Below are positions 7,164 through 15,169 of a stretch of DNA of 64,000 nt, one piece after another; within the stretch, counting starts at the first letter, position 1; every line of letters starts with the position of its first letter. Source of the stretch: an uncultured Alphaproteobacteria bacterium (GTDB lineage: Bacteria > Pseudomonadota > Alphaproteobacteria > Micavibrionales > Micavibrionaceae); contig CALDTV010000011.1 in assembly GCA_937923625.1 (NCBI GenBank), positions 1 through 64,000 on the forward strand. The letters run 5' to 3'. Position numbers and translations under genes: made by a program. Below the pieces are notes generated by a model. That model saw only the letters and a list, made by a program, of their open reading frames with translations, did not search any database and had not been told where the DNA came from.

Positions 7164-8318
7164 ATGGACTTCTTCAAAAAATTTACCAGCACAGAAAAAT
7201 TAGGTGGCCTCCTCCTAATCATTGCAACCTTCACCGCCTTGGCGATTAATAACTCGCCATTAGCATGGCTTTACGATGCGCTTCTAACCACGCCGGTTGT
7301 CGTGCAAGTCGGCGCACTGGAGCTCAATAAGCCGCTTTTGCTTTGGATCAATGATGGCTTAATGGCGGTTTTCTTCTTTCTTATTGGCTTAGAAATTAAG
7401 CGCGAAGTATTGGGCGGTGAACTGTCCAGCATGAAAAAGGCAACCTTGCCGATCGTTGCCGCGATTGGCGGAATTGTCGTTCCTGCCGCTATTTATACTT
7501 ATATCAATATGGGCGATGATGTTGCCATGCGTGGCTGGGCTGTCCCTGTTGCGACAGACATCGCCTTTGCACTGGGTATTTTGGCTTTGGTGGGTAAAAA
7601 CTTGCCAAAAGAATTAAAAATTCTCCTCCTTTCCCTCGCGATTATTGATGACGTCGCGGCGATTGTAATTATCGCTATTTTCTACACAGCTGATTTATCC
7701 GTTATGGCTCTATCCCTCGGCTCAATCGGGGCAGTAGCTGCCATCATTCTTAACGTGGTGGGCGTGAAAAAGATTGCGCCTTACATCCTCATTGGCTTGT
7801 TTATGTGGGTCTGTGTGCTTAAATCTGGGGTTCATGCGACGCTTGCAGGCGTTGTGCTGGCGATGTGTATCCCCATGACTGGTGAAAAAGATAATTGCCC
7901 TGTAGAAGAATTAGAACACGCCCTATATCCGTGGGTTTATTTCCTGATTGTCCCCATTTTTGCCTTTGCCAATTCAGGGATTAACTTGCAAGGCTTTAAT
8001 GTCGGAATGCTAACGGCTGGCTTGCCGCTTGGGATTATTATGGGCTTACTCGTTGGTAAACAATTAGGGGTTTTCGGGTTCATCTGGCTCGGCTCCGTGC
8101 TTAAAATTTGTCAAAAGCCTGCGACCGTCAGTTGGGCGCAAATATACGGATTATCGCTTCTTACAGGAATTGGCTTCACCATGAGTCTGTTCATCGGCAC
8201 GCTCGCTTATGATGATCCAGAAATGATGGCGCAAATCAGAATGGGGGTCCTAACCGCTTCCTTCTTCGCCGCCATTGGTGGGTTCACCGTCTTGAAAATG
8301 ACCGCAAAAAATAAATAA
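7164..8318 (+). CDS. nhaA: Na+/H+ antiporter NhaA
   Basis: NhaA exports Na+ (or Li+) in exchange for two protons and serves pH and salt homeostasis. The 384-residue protein is close in length to E. coli NhaA (388) and keeps the key residues almost at the same numbers: the aspartate pair in LAIIDDVAAI at about 162-163, and PVATDIAFALGILAL with T131 and D132 of the crossed helices. The N-terminal motif MDFFKKF and the LLLIIATFTALAINNSPLA helix are also typical. It is followed by a hairpin terminator and then by convergent bioB. Confidence 0.97.
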   Translation: MDFFKKFTSTEKLGGLLLIIATFTALAINNSPLAWLYDALLTTPVVVQVGALELNKPLLLWINDGLMAVFFFLIGLEIKREVLGGELSSMKKATLPIVAAIGGIVVPAAIYTYINMGDDVAMRGWAVPVATDIAFALGILALVGKNLPKELKILLLSLAIIDDVAAIVIIAIFYTADLSVMALSLGSIGAVAAIILNVVGVKKIAPYILIGLFMWVCVLKSGVHATLAGVVLAMCIPMTGEKDNCPVEELEHALYPWVYFLIVPIFAFANSGINLQGFNVGMLTAGLPLGIIMGLLVGKQLGVFGFIWLGSVLKICQKPATVSWAQIYGLSLLTGIGFTMSLFIGTLAYDDPEMMAQIRMGVLTASFFAAIGGFTVLKMTAKNK

Positions 8319-8387
8319 AAATATTCGTTTCACCAAAAAACAGCAGAGAGAAGCGAAGAATAAATATAGAAATCGCAAAGGGTCTCT

Positions 8388-8416
8388 AAAGCAACGTCTC
8401 GGTTGCGTTTTCTTTA
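8388..8416 (+). terminator. Rho-independent terminator after nhaA
   Basis: GCAAC (8391-8395) and GTTGC (8402-8406) form a short stem with flanking A residues, followed by GTTTTCTTT. It lies 70 bases past the nhaA stop and 60 bases before the convergent end of bioB. Confidence 0.6.
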
Positions 8417-8473
8417 TGTCCTTAGCGTGAATGAAATTTTTATCTACCGATAAAACACGACGCGACAAAACGT

Positions 8474-9436
8474 TTAAGCGACTTTCAGGCCAGCGTCCTT
8501 AATCATTTCTTGATCTTCGTTGGTGTCATTATTCGCCGTCGTCAATAATTTCTCCCCATAAAAGATCGAATTAGCCCCGCCCATCATGCATAAAATCTGT
8601 GCTTCACGGTTGAGCATTTCACGCCCCGCAGACAAGCGCACACGTGCCTTAGGCATCATAATGCGGGCAGTGGCAACCATGCGCACCAGCTCCAATGGAT
8701 CAACACGCTCGCGCTCGCCCATCGGCGTTCCCTTAACGGGGACAAGCGCATTGATCGGCACGCTCTCTGGATGCACTGCCATGTTAGCCAAGATTTCTAA
8801 CATACGCGCGCGATCCGTGATGGTTTCGCCCATGCCAATAATCCCGCCAGAGCAAACCGTTACGCCAGACTTACGGACACAATCAATTGTATCAAGGCGA
8901 TCTTGGTAGGTGCGCGTTGTAATAATTTCCTTATAAAATTCTGGCGAAGTATCGAGATTATGATTATACGCTTTTAATCCCGCTTTTGCTAAACGATCCG
9001 CTTGTTCTTGGTTTAGCATTCCCAAGGTCACGCAGGCTTCCATATCCATAGCGGTGACGCCTTCAACCATTTCAATGACTTTATCAAAATCTTCGCCTTC
9101 GCGCACTTGCTTCCACGCCGCGCCCATACAAAAGCGCGATGCGCCCGCTTCCTTGGCAATTTTTGCTTTCTCCAACACCGCATCCACATCCATCAAAGAT
9201 TCTTTTTTCAGGCCTGTTTTCTTGGCGTAATGCGCGCTTTGTGGGCAATATTTACAATCTTCGGGGCACGCGCCCGTTTTAATGCTCAGCAAGCTGGCCA
9301 ATTGCACCGTGTTATCTTCGTGATGTTCGCGATGAATCCCTTGCGCCTTGTATAAAAGCTCCATCAGGGGAGATTCCAACATCTCGACCACTTCATCGGT
9401 TTTCCAGTCATGTCGCATTTCGGCTTGCTGTGTCAT
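8474..9436 (-). CDS. bioB: Biotin synthase
   Basis: BioB is a radical SAM enzyme that inserts sulfur into dethiobiotin. The radical-SAM cluster motif [11 protein letters not shown] is near residue 53, and conserved blocks such as [29 protein letters not shown] and [17 protein letters not shown] follow as in E. coli BioB. I prefer the ATG at 9436 (about 320 residues) because a GAGAG motif lies upstream of it; an in-frame ATG at 9451 is possible but has no ribosome binding site. It is transcribed away from bioF across a 50-base control region, so both are probably regulated together. Confidence 0.97.
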   Translation of the reverse strand: MTQQAEMRHDWKTDEVVEMLESPLMELLYKAQGIHREHHEDNTVQLASLLSIKTGACPEDCKYCPQSAHYAKKTGLKKESLMDVDAVLEKAKIAKEAGASRFCMGAAWKQVREGEDFDKVIEMVEGVTAMDMEACVTLGMLNQEQADRLAKAGLKAYNHNLDTSPEFYKEIITTRTYQDRLDTIDCVRKSGVTVCSGGIIGMGETITDRARMLEILANMAVHPESVPINALVPVKGTPMGERERVDPLELVRMVATARIMMPKARVRLSAGREMLNREAQILCMMGGANSIFYGEKLLTTANNDTNEDQEMIKDAGLKVA

Positions 9437-9486
9437 CTTGTAAACTCTCATTTGATTTTGTTGAATTTGGGCATTATTACAAGATT
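9437..9486. promoter_or_regulatory. Divergent bioB/bioF control region with inverted repeat
   Basis: CTTGTAA at 9437-9443 and TTACAAG at 9477-9483 are a perfect inverted repeat flanking the whole divergent gap. The halves resemble the outer TTGTAA of the E. coli BirA operator, although the spacing is much longer. On the plus strand TTGATT (9452-9457) and TATTAC (9475-9480) are 17 bases apart; that promoter would start bioF mRNA at or within a base or two of its ATG. I see no BioR-type box. The operator reading is inference. Confidence 0.4.
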
Positions 9487-10662
9487 ATGAACAAAATCGA
9501 AAGCCTTTACGCGGATTTTATCCAAGAGCGCGAAAATAATGCCTTAAAGCGTTATTTAACCGACGTCACTACACCCAAAGCGGGGCGCGTGATAACAGGC
9601 GGGCGTGAATATATAAACTTTTCAAGCAATGATTATTTAGGCCTCAGCCAGCACCCGACATTAATTGAACGCACACAAAAATGGGCAGCGCAATATGGCG
9701 CAGGGTCAGCCGCCTCCCGTTTGGTCACAGGTAATGTTGAAATTTTCACAGCGCTAGAGAACAAAATTGCCGCCTTTAAAAACAAACAAGCCGCCCTTGT
9801 GATGGTATCAGGTTTCCAAGCCAATGCTTCTATTTTACCCGCTTTGTTTGATAAAAATACTTTGGGCGAAGCGCCCTTGGTTTTTAGTGACAAATTAAAT
9901 CACGCCAGCATGCATTTAGGATGTCAGGCAGCAAGTATTACGCAAATGCGTTATCGCCATAACGACATGGCGCATTTAGAAGAATTATTAGAAAAGAATA
10001 AACAAAGCGGCACGCCAAAATTCATTCTTACCGAAAGCGTATTTAGCATGGATGGCGACATTGCCCCGATAGATAAAATTGCCGCATTAGCCAAAAAATA
10101 TGACTGTTTCCTCATCGTCGACGAAGCCCACGCGACCGGTGTTTTAGGAATAAACGGCAGTGGCTTGGCACTTAAAGCCGACCTCGTGATTGGCACGTTC
10201 AGCAAAGCTTTTGGAGCGTTTGGCGCATATATCGCTTGTTCAAAAATGCTTAAAGAATATCTGGTAAATAAATGTAGCGGCTTGATATATGCTACCGCGC
10301 TCCCCCCTGCTGTTCTTGGCGCGATTGATGCCGCAATAGACATGGTTCCCACCATGAATACAGAACGTGCGCGATTACAAAACATAGCGCAAAATTTTAG
10401 AAATGAAATGAATGATTTAGGGTTTGATTGCGGAGATTCTGCCACGCAAATTGTCCCTATTATGATAGGACAAAGCGATGACGCCCTGTCCTTTAGCGAA
10501 AATTTAAAATCAAAAAATATCTGGGCGGCAGCGATACGCCCGCCAACCGTACCAAATAACACCGCGCGTATTCGTTTTGCTTTTTCTGCTGCGCACACAG
10601 AAGATGATTTGGATCAATTAATCACAACACTTAAAAGCTACAACATAAAAGCGGCGGCATAA
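9487..10662 (+). CDS. bioF: 8-amino-7-oxononanoate synthase
   Basis: BioF is a PLP enzyme that condenses pimeloyl-ACP with alanine to give 8-amino-7-oxononanoate. The 391-residue product shows INFSSNDYLGLSQHP, GSAASRLVTGN, the EAHATG stretch with the PLP aspartate (VDEAHATGVLG near 217) and the Schiff-base lysine in GTFSKAFGAFGAYIA near 240. The start at 9487 (MNKIESLYADF) fits the family; a further upstream ATG at 9430 would run into bioB. No Shine-Dalgarno is visible before 9487, and the best promoter puts the transcript start almost on the ATG, so the message may be leaderless. bioH begins directly after its stop codon. Confidence 0.95.
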   Translation: MNKIESLYADFIQERENNALKRYLTDVTTPKAGRVITGGREYINFSSNDYLGLSQHPTLIERTQKWAAQYGAGSAASRLVTGNVEIFTALENKIAAFKNKQAALVMVSGFQANASILPALFDKNTLGEAPLVFSDKLNHASMHLGCQAASITQMRYRHNDMAHLEELLEKNKQSGTPKFILTESVFSMDGDIAPIDKIAALAKKYDCFLIVDEAHATGVLGINGSGLALKADLVIGTFSKAFGAFGAYIACSKMLKEYLVNKCSGLIYATALPPAVLGAIDAAIDMVPTMNTERARLQNIAQNFRNEMNDLGFDCGDSATQIVPIMIGQSDDALSFSENLKSKNIWAAAIRPPTVPNNTARIRFAFSAAHTEDDLDQLITTLKSYNIKAAA

Positions 10663-11274
10663 ATGAAATTAGTTTTTGTACATGGTTGGGCATCAGGGCC
10701 ATTTGTATGGGACAGCATGCGCGATGAGCTTAAAGATTATGATTGCACCCATATTAATTTGGGCTTTTTCGACCAAGAATCCATCAGTATTCCAGACGGT
10801 AAATTTATCGGCATTGGTCATTCACTGGGCGGATTATGGCTTTTAAAACATTATCCAGAAAGACTTTCTGGGTTTGTTTCTATCGCAAGTTTTAATTGTT
10901 TTTACCGCTTTGTGCCAAAACAAATTTTAAGCGGCATGCAAAAAAATATTGCTAAAGATATGATGAAAGAGCTATCTGCTTTTTGGAGTCATGCAGGATT
11001 GAAAGATCCCAAGCGTATAAAAGACATTCATTCTTTAAAATTAATTGAAGGATTAAATTGGCTGTCAAAATGGGAAACAGAAATCCCTAAAGACATTCCC
11101 ATTAAAATTTTAGCCGCAAAAGATGATCTTATTGTGACAGACAAAATGACCAACGGGAATTGGGGTAAGCAAGATATAAGATGGATTGATCGTGGCGGAC
11201 ATATGCTCCCCCTTACACAAGCAAAATGGTGTAGCAACCATATAAAAGAATTTTTAAATGAATTTAACACATAA
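10663..11274 (+). CDS. bioH: Alpha/beta hydrolase, probable pimeloyl-ACP methyl ester carboxylesterase
   Basis: The 203-residue protein is a short alpha/beta hydrolase with the oxyanion region FVHGWASGP near residue 4, nucleophile elbow GHSLGG near 54-59, an acid in AAKDDLIV near 150 and the catalytic histidine in GGHMLP near 180. Its ATG abuts the bioF stop and its end overlaps bioC by 17 bases, so it should release pimeloyl-ACP from the methyl ester made by BioC. It is shorter than E. coli BioH (256) and resembles BioG/BioH variants; which named subfamily it belongs to is uncertain. G+C falls to roughly a third here. Confidence 0.8.
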   Translation: MKLVFVHGWASGPFVWDSMRDELKDYDCTHINLGFFDQESISIPDGKFIGIGHSLGGLWLLKHYPERLSGFVSIASFNCFYRFVPKQILSGMQKNIAKDMMKELSAFWSHAGLKDPKRIKDIHSLKLIEGLNWLSKWETEIPKDIPIKILAAKDDLIVTDKMTNGNWGKQDIRWIDRGGHMLPLTQAKWCSNHIKEFLNEFNT

Positions 11275-11977
11275 GAAAAAGATAGAAGCAGCCTTTGACA
11301 AAGGGGCGCATAATTATGATTGGGCGGCACTTATTCAACGTGAAGTGGCCCAAAAATTAATGTGTTTGTTACCCGAAAATCCACCAAATTCGACAACTTA
11401 TAAAATACTTGAAATAGGCTGTGGCACTGGATCTTTAACAAAAATGCTGATTAAAAAATATCCCAATGCACAGATAACTGCATTAGATATATCAGCCAAA
11501 ATGATTGAAAAATGCCATGCTAAATTTCCTTTTATCCGTTTTAAAAAAATAGATGGAGAAAATTTTAACTCTACAGAAAAATATGATCTCATTGTTTCAA
11601 ATATGACTATTCAATGGTTTGAAAAACCAAACGAAGCGATTCAAGATTATAGAAAAAATTTAAAAAAGAATGGCGCTATTTATTTTTCTACATTGGGACA
11701 AAATAACTTTAAAGAATGGAAAAGCGTATTAGAAAATTTAAACTTTTCAAGCGATAAAAACCGTATCGTCACTTATCAAGACATTATCAAAGAAGAAAAT
11801 ATACATACAATGTATCGCACTCCTTTTGATTTCATTCGAAGTTTAAAGGCGATGGGTGCAAACTATTCCGCGCATAAAAAATTATCACCAGCACAATTAA
11901 AACAAGCCTGTGCAAATCTTGAAAAAGATCATTGCTGTTCTATTACTTGGCATATCTTATATGGAGAAATTATATAG
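11258..11977 (+). CDS. bioC: Malonyl-ACP O-methyltransferase
   Basis: BioC methylates malonyl-ACP with SAM to start pimelate synthesis on the fatty acid cycle. The 239-residue protein has the N-terminal FDKGAHNYDWAALIQREVA of BioC, SAM motif I ILEIGCGTGSLTKML near 49-63, motif II region ITALDISAKMIEKC, and the post-II stretch DLIVSNMTIQWFEKP typical of BioC. It overlaps bioH by 17 bases in another frame. The gene is very AT-rich (one 60-base row counted at 23% G+C), clearly below the window average, which may mean relaxed drift or transfer. Confidence 0.92.
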   Translation: MNLTHKKKIEAAFDKGAHNYDWAALIQREVAQKLMCLLPENPPNSTTYKILEIGCGTGSLTKMLIKKYPNAQITALDISAKMIEKCHAKFPFIRFKKIDGENFNSTEKYDLIVSNMTIQWFEKPNEAIQDYRKNLKKNGAIYFSTLGQNNFKEWKSVLENLNFSSDKNRIVTYQDIIKEENIHTMYRTPFDFIRSLKAMGANYSAHKKLSPAQLKQACANLEKDHCCSITWHILYGEII

Positions 11978-11983
11978 CCCCCC

Positions 11984-12025
11984 TCCCCAATAATAGGGGA
12001 TATTGATAATAAGGCACTATCGCCT
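11984..12025. terminator. Two small hairpins between convergent bioC and bioA
   Basis: TCCCC/GGGGA (11984-11988 and 11996-12000, 7-base loop) and AGGC/GCCT (12012-12015 and 12022-12025) lie in the 66-base convergent gap. The second is followed by TATT on the minus strand and AAAAG on the plus strand. Neither has a strong T tract, so terminator function is a guess from position. Confidence 0.35.
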
Positions 12026-12043
12026 AAAAGAATATTTTAGTCC

Positions 12044-13369
12044 TTAAGCCGCAAGATTCATAGGGTTTAACACTTCTGTCATAGCTTTTATAATACCATC
12101 ATAAGCGCGGCTTAACTGCGTATCTGTTATACAAAAAGGCGGCATTAGGTAAACCGCATTACCAAGCGGACGAATATTTAAACCATTTTCAAAAAACCAA
12201 TTACGTAGAGCTTCCCCCGCATTATTTTTATAAGCACCATCGTCGTCTTGGATATTAAAAGCCAATACCGACCCCATAACACGCGGCATAAAAATTCTAT
12301 GATGTTTTTGCAATTCGATAAGAAATTCCCTATGACGTTTTTCGATATGGCTCACCTTATCCATCATTTTATTTTCAATTAACATCTCCAATGATTTTAA
12401 TCCGACTGCGCATGCCAATGGGTTGGCGGTAAAAGTATGACTGTGCAAAAAAGCGCGATCAGGATCATCACTTAAAAAAACATTATACACATCCTCTGTT
12501 GCTACCGTCGCGGCCATTGGAAGATAACCAGATGTCAGCCCTTTAGAGAGGCAAATTAAATCTGGAACAACTCCAATTTTTTCACAGGCAAACAATGCCC
12601 CACAACGGCCAAAACCAACAGCGACTTCATCAAAAATAACAAGAATGTCATTTTCTTGCGCCATATCTGTAACAGCTTTGATAAATTCGGGACGGCTGAA
12701 ACGTAATCCACCTGCGCCTTGCATCAATGGCTCAACAATTAAGGCAGCTGTTTTATCTTTATTTTCTTCGATGACTTTTTTAATTTTTTTCAACGCAGAT
12801 TTTTCTTTGGCGTAAATATCTTCATCGCCATTCCATGTCGGGACATAAGGAATTGCCTCGACGTCAAAAAGCAAACCATCAAAATCATGAAAGAAACCAC
12901 AGCCTTTTCCAACTGACATCGCGCCGACAGTTTCACCGTGATATGCTTTTTCAAATGCAATAAATTTTGTGCGGTGTGACTGCCCTTTATTACGCCAATA
13001 TTGATAGGCAATTTTTAAAGCAATCTCGACTGAAGTTGACCCGTTGTCTGAGTAAAAAACACGATTTAAATCACCCGGTAAAACTTCAGCCAATTTTTGC
13101 GAAAAATTGATTGCGGGCGGATGGGTAAAGCCTGCAAACATCACATGCTCTAATTGATCCACTTGATCTTTCAATGCTTGGTTCAGATCGGGATTGGAAT
13201 GACCGTGAACACATGTCCACCATGAAGAAATCATATCCAAAATCTCATTACCATTTTCATCAAAAAGCGCCGCACCAGAGCCTGAAATAATAACGGGCGG
13301 ATCAGGTTCTGTTTGATGCTGGGTCATGGGATGCCAACAATGAAGGCGGTCGCGTTCTAGATAACTCAT
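12044..13369 (-). CDS. bioA: Adenosylmethionine-8-amino-7-oxononanoate aminotransferase
   Basis: BioA is a PLP aminotransferase that makes 7,8-diaminopelargonate with SAM as amino donor. Features: CWHPMTQHQ at the N-terminus, ISSWWTCVHGHSNP near 48, YSDNGSTSVEIALK near 110, AYHGETVGAMS, the PLP aspartate in VIFDEVAVGFGR, and the Schiff-base lysine in ICLSKGLTSGYLPM near 274. I chose the ATG at 13369, which overlaps the bioD stop as ATGA and sits nine bases after AAAGG; an ATG at 13375 is the alternative. bioD-bioA form a two-gene operon converging on bioC. Confidence 0.96.
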   Translation of the reverse strand: MSYLERDRLHCWHPMTQHQTEPDPPVIISGSGAALFDENGNEILDMISSWWTCVHGHSNPDLNQALKDQVDQLEHVMFAGFTHPPAINFSQKLAEVLPGDLNRVFYSDNGSTSVEIALKIAYQYWRNKGQSHRTKFIAFEKAYHGETVGAMSVGKGCGFFHDFDGLLFDVEAIPYVPTWNGDEDIYAKEKSALKKIKKVIEENKDKTAALIVEPLMQGAGGLRFSRPEFIKAVTDMAQENDILVIFDEVAVGFGRCGALFACEKIGVVPDLICLSKGLTSGYLPMAATVATEDVYNVFLSDDPDRAFLHSHTFTANPLACAVGLKSLEMLIENKMMDKVSHIEKRHREFLIELQKHHRIFMPRVMGSVLAFNIQDDDGAYKNNAGEALRNWFFENGLNIRPLGNAVYLMPPFCITDTQLSRAYDGIIKAMTEVLNPMNLAA

Positions 13370-14007
13370 TCGCATGAACCTTTCAAAGCTAAATCAATTT
13401 CAGGCTTTATCGCCAAAAGAGAATCTTTGTTTATTTGTTGAAGATGGTCAATTTCAGCAATTATTGCAACTTTGCCATATTCTTCGATAGCTTGGCGGTT
13501 ATGCGGTGCTTTAGAGCCATTAATAATCATACCCGCAATTTTAATATCACGCGCCCGCATCGCTTCCAGTGAGAGTAACGTGTGGTTAATTGTCCCAAGG
13601 CCACTTCGCGCAACTAAAATGGCGGGGAGCGCCAATTTCTTTATTAAGTCGATTACAAAATTATTATCATTCAAGGGAACCATCAACCCACCCGCCCCTT
13701 CAACAATAAGTGGGCGCGACGTTTGCGGAAGTCGAAATTGATCTATTTCAATTTGTACATTCTCACGCCGCGCAGCCTCATGCGGAGATAATGGCGCCTT
13801 AAGGCGGTATGTTTCTGGATGAAAATCACTTGTGGGTAATTGCGTATATTCACGCACCTTATCCGTATCAGTGGGCGGTTCCAAACCGCTCTGGGTTGGC
13901 TTCCAATATTCTGCTTTCAAATGCAGCATACACCAAGCCGCCGCCACCGTCTTTCCAACGTCTGTGTCAGTGCCCGTTATGAAGTACCCCTGATGAATAT
14001 CTGTCAT
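13366..14007 (-). CDS. bioD: Dethiobiotin synthetase
   Basis: BioD closes the ureido ring of dethiobiotin using CO2 and ATP. The P-loop GTDTDVGKT appears at residues 11-19, followed by WKPTQSG, the second nucleotide region EGAGGLMVPL near 110 and ARSGLGTINHTLLSLEA, as in the family. The ATG at 14007 gives a 213-residue protein whose N-terminus aligns with E. coli BioD; an in-frame TTG at 14028 exists but would add seven residues without support. The stop overlaps the bioA start (ATGA), indicating coupled translation. Confidence 0.95.
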   Translation of the reverse strand: MTDIHQGYFITGTDTDVGKTVAAAWCMLHLKAEYWKPTQSGLEPPTDTDKVREYTQLPTSDFHPETYRLKAPLSPHEAARRENVQIEIDQFRLPQTSRPLIVEGAGGLMVPLNDNNFVIDLIKKLALPAILVARSGLGTINHTLLSLEAMRARDIKIAGMIINGSKAPHNRQAIEEYGKVAIIAEIDHLQQINKDSLLAIKPEIDLALKGSCE

Positions 14008-14083
14008 AAGGCTACTATAAAGCTCCAAGCTTCAAAATCCATAAAAGATTGAAGTTTTGCGTTAGAAGTTTTAAAAGATTTTG

Positions 14084-15169
14084 ATGAAATTACCCGTTCA
14101 ACTTAAAAGGCTAGGCCAATGGCTCGCAAGCGCCCACATTGTCTTTTGGACAATGCCTTGGCTTATGATTTTGATAGTCTTAGGCACTGTAAGTCAAAAA
14201 GAATTAGGGCTATATGTGGCTGTCGAAAAATATCTTAATTCTGTTATCGCTTGGCTTGGCCCCATCCCGACACCAGGTGGCATTACAGTCATTGCGGTCA
14301 TCTTTGTAACTTTAAGCGTTAAATTCATTTTTTACAGTGGTTGGTCATGGAAAAAAAGTGGCATTCACTTATCACACTTAGGCGTATTGCTATTATTACT
14401 CGGCGGTCTGGTGACGTCCTTTACGACGAAAGAAGGGTTTATGATTATCCCTGAGGGCCAGCGTTTAAATAATTTTGCCGACTACCAAAAGCGTGTCGTC
14501 AATTTTGTAGAAGATGACAAAATTATCAAGCAAATCGATTTTGAAGAAATAGCACGCCAACAAGAATTTCAAACCGAAGGCCTAACCATTAAAATCATCG
14601 ATTTTTGTTACAACTGCGAAGCGCAAGCCCCCAGCGGCAAATATGAAGATTTACAAGGGTTAGCAGCAAACATGGAGCTTTTTAGCGTTCCCAATGAAAA
14701 GAACATCGAGGCTAATTTTTCTGGTCTTATATTTGAAGTAACAGATGCCTCATCGACTGAATTATTAGGCACCTATATTGTCATGGAAGACATTCCTAAA
14801 AACCCCATTATTGACGATGTTGAAATAATTTTAACACGGGCAAAAACACCGCTTCCTTTTTCAATACAATTAAACGATTTTGAAAAAATAAATTATCCAC
14901 GCACCCAAAAAGCCAAAGAATTTCAATCCAGCTTAACAGTATTAGATGGAAATTTATCTTGGCCTGCATTAATTAGCATGAACAAGCCATTGCGTTACAA
15001 AGGATATACATTTTATCAATCCTCCTTTGATGAAATTAACGGCAGAGAAATAACTGTTTTGAACGTTGTTAAAAACCAAGGACGTTATTTTCCTTATATT
15101 TCCACTTTTGTTATTTTTCTTGGGCTGGCGCTCCATTTAGTTATGCGAACACGCGGGAGAAAATCATGA
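14084..15169 (+). CDS. resB: ResB/Ccs1-like cytochrome c biogenesis protein
   Basis: ResB (Ccs1) together with CcsA forms the System II haem exporter and ligase for c-type cytochromes. The 361-residue membrane protein has three N-terminal hydrophobic segments (about 20-40, 65-85 and 95-115, the last containing HLSHLGVLLLLLGGLV with candidate haem histidines), a large periplasmic domain with a CYNC motif near 178, and a C-terminal span before RTRGRKS. It ends with ATGA overlapping the ccsA-like gene. The start at 14084 (second codon after an in-frame TTG) lacks a clear ribosome binding site. System II is unusual in alphaproteobacteria, which mostly use the Ccm (System I) proteins; no ccm gene lies in this window. 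Confidence 0.85.
   Translation: MKLPVQLKRLGQWLASAHIVFWTMPWLMILIVLGTVSQKELGLYVAVEKYLNSVIAWLGPIPTPGGITVIAVIFVTLSVKFIFYSGWSWKKSGIHLSHLGVLLLLLGGLVTSFTTKEGFMIIPEGQRLNNFADYQKRVVNFVEDDKIIKQIDFEEIARQQEFQTEGLTIKIIDFCYNCEAQAPSGKYEDLQGLAANMELFSVPNEKNIEANFSGLIFEVTDASSTELLGTYIVMEDIPKNPIIDDVEIILTRAKTPLPFSIQLNDFEKINYPRTQKAKEFQSSLTVLDGNLSWPALISMNKPLRYKGYTFYQSSFDEINGREITVLNVVKNQGRYFPYISTFVIFLGLALHLVMRTRGRKS

Noticed and set aside
9430-9486. Longer N-terminus for BioF starting at ATG 9430
   Set aside because: It would overlap the start of bioB, adds residues not found in the family, and the known BioF N-terminus fits the ATG at 9487.
9951-10598. 215-codon minus-strand frame inside bioF
   Set aside because: It is the shadow of the PLP domain of bioF, which has clear conserved motifs on the plus strand.
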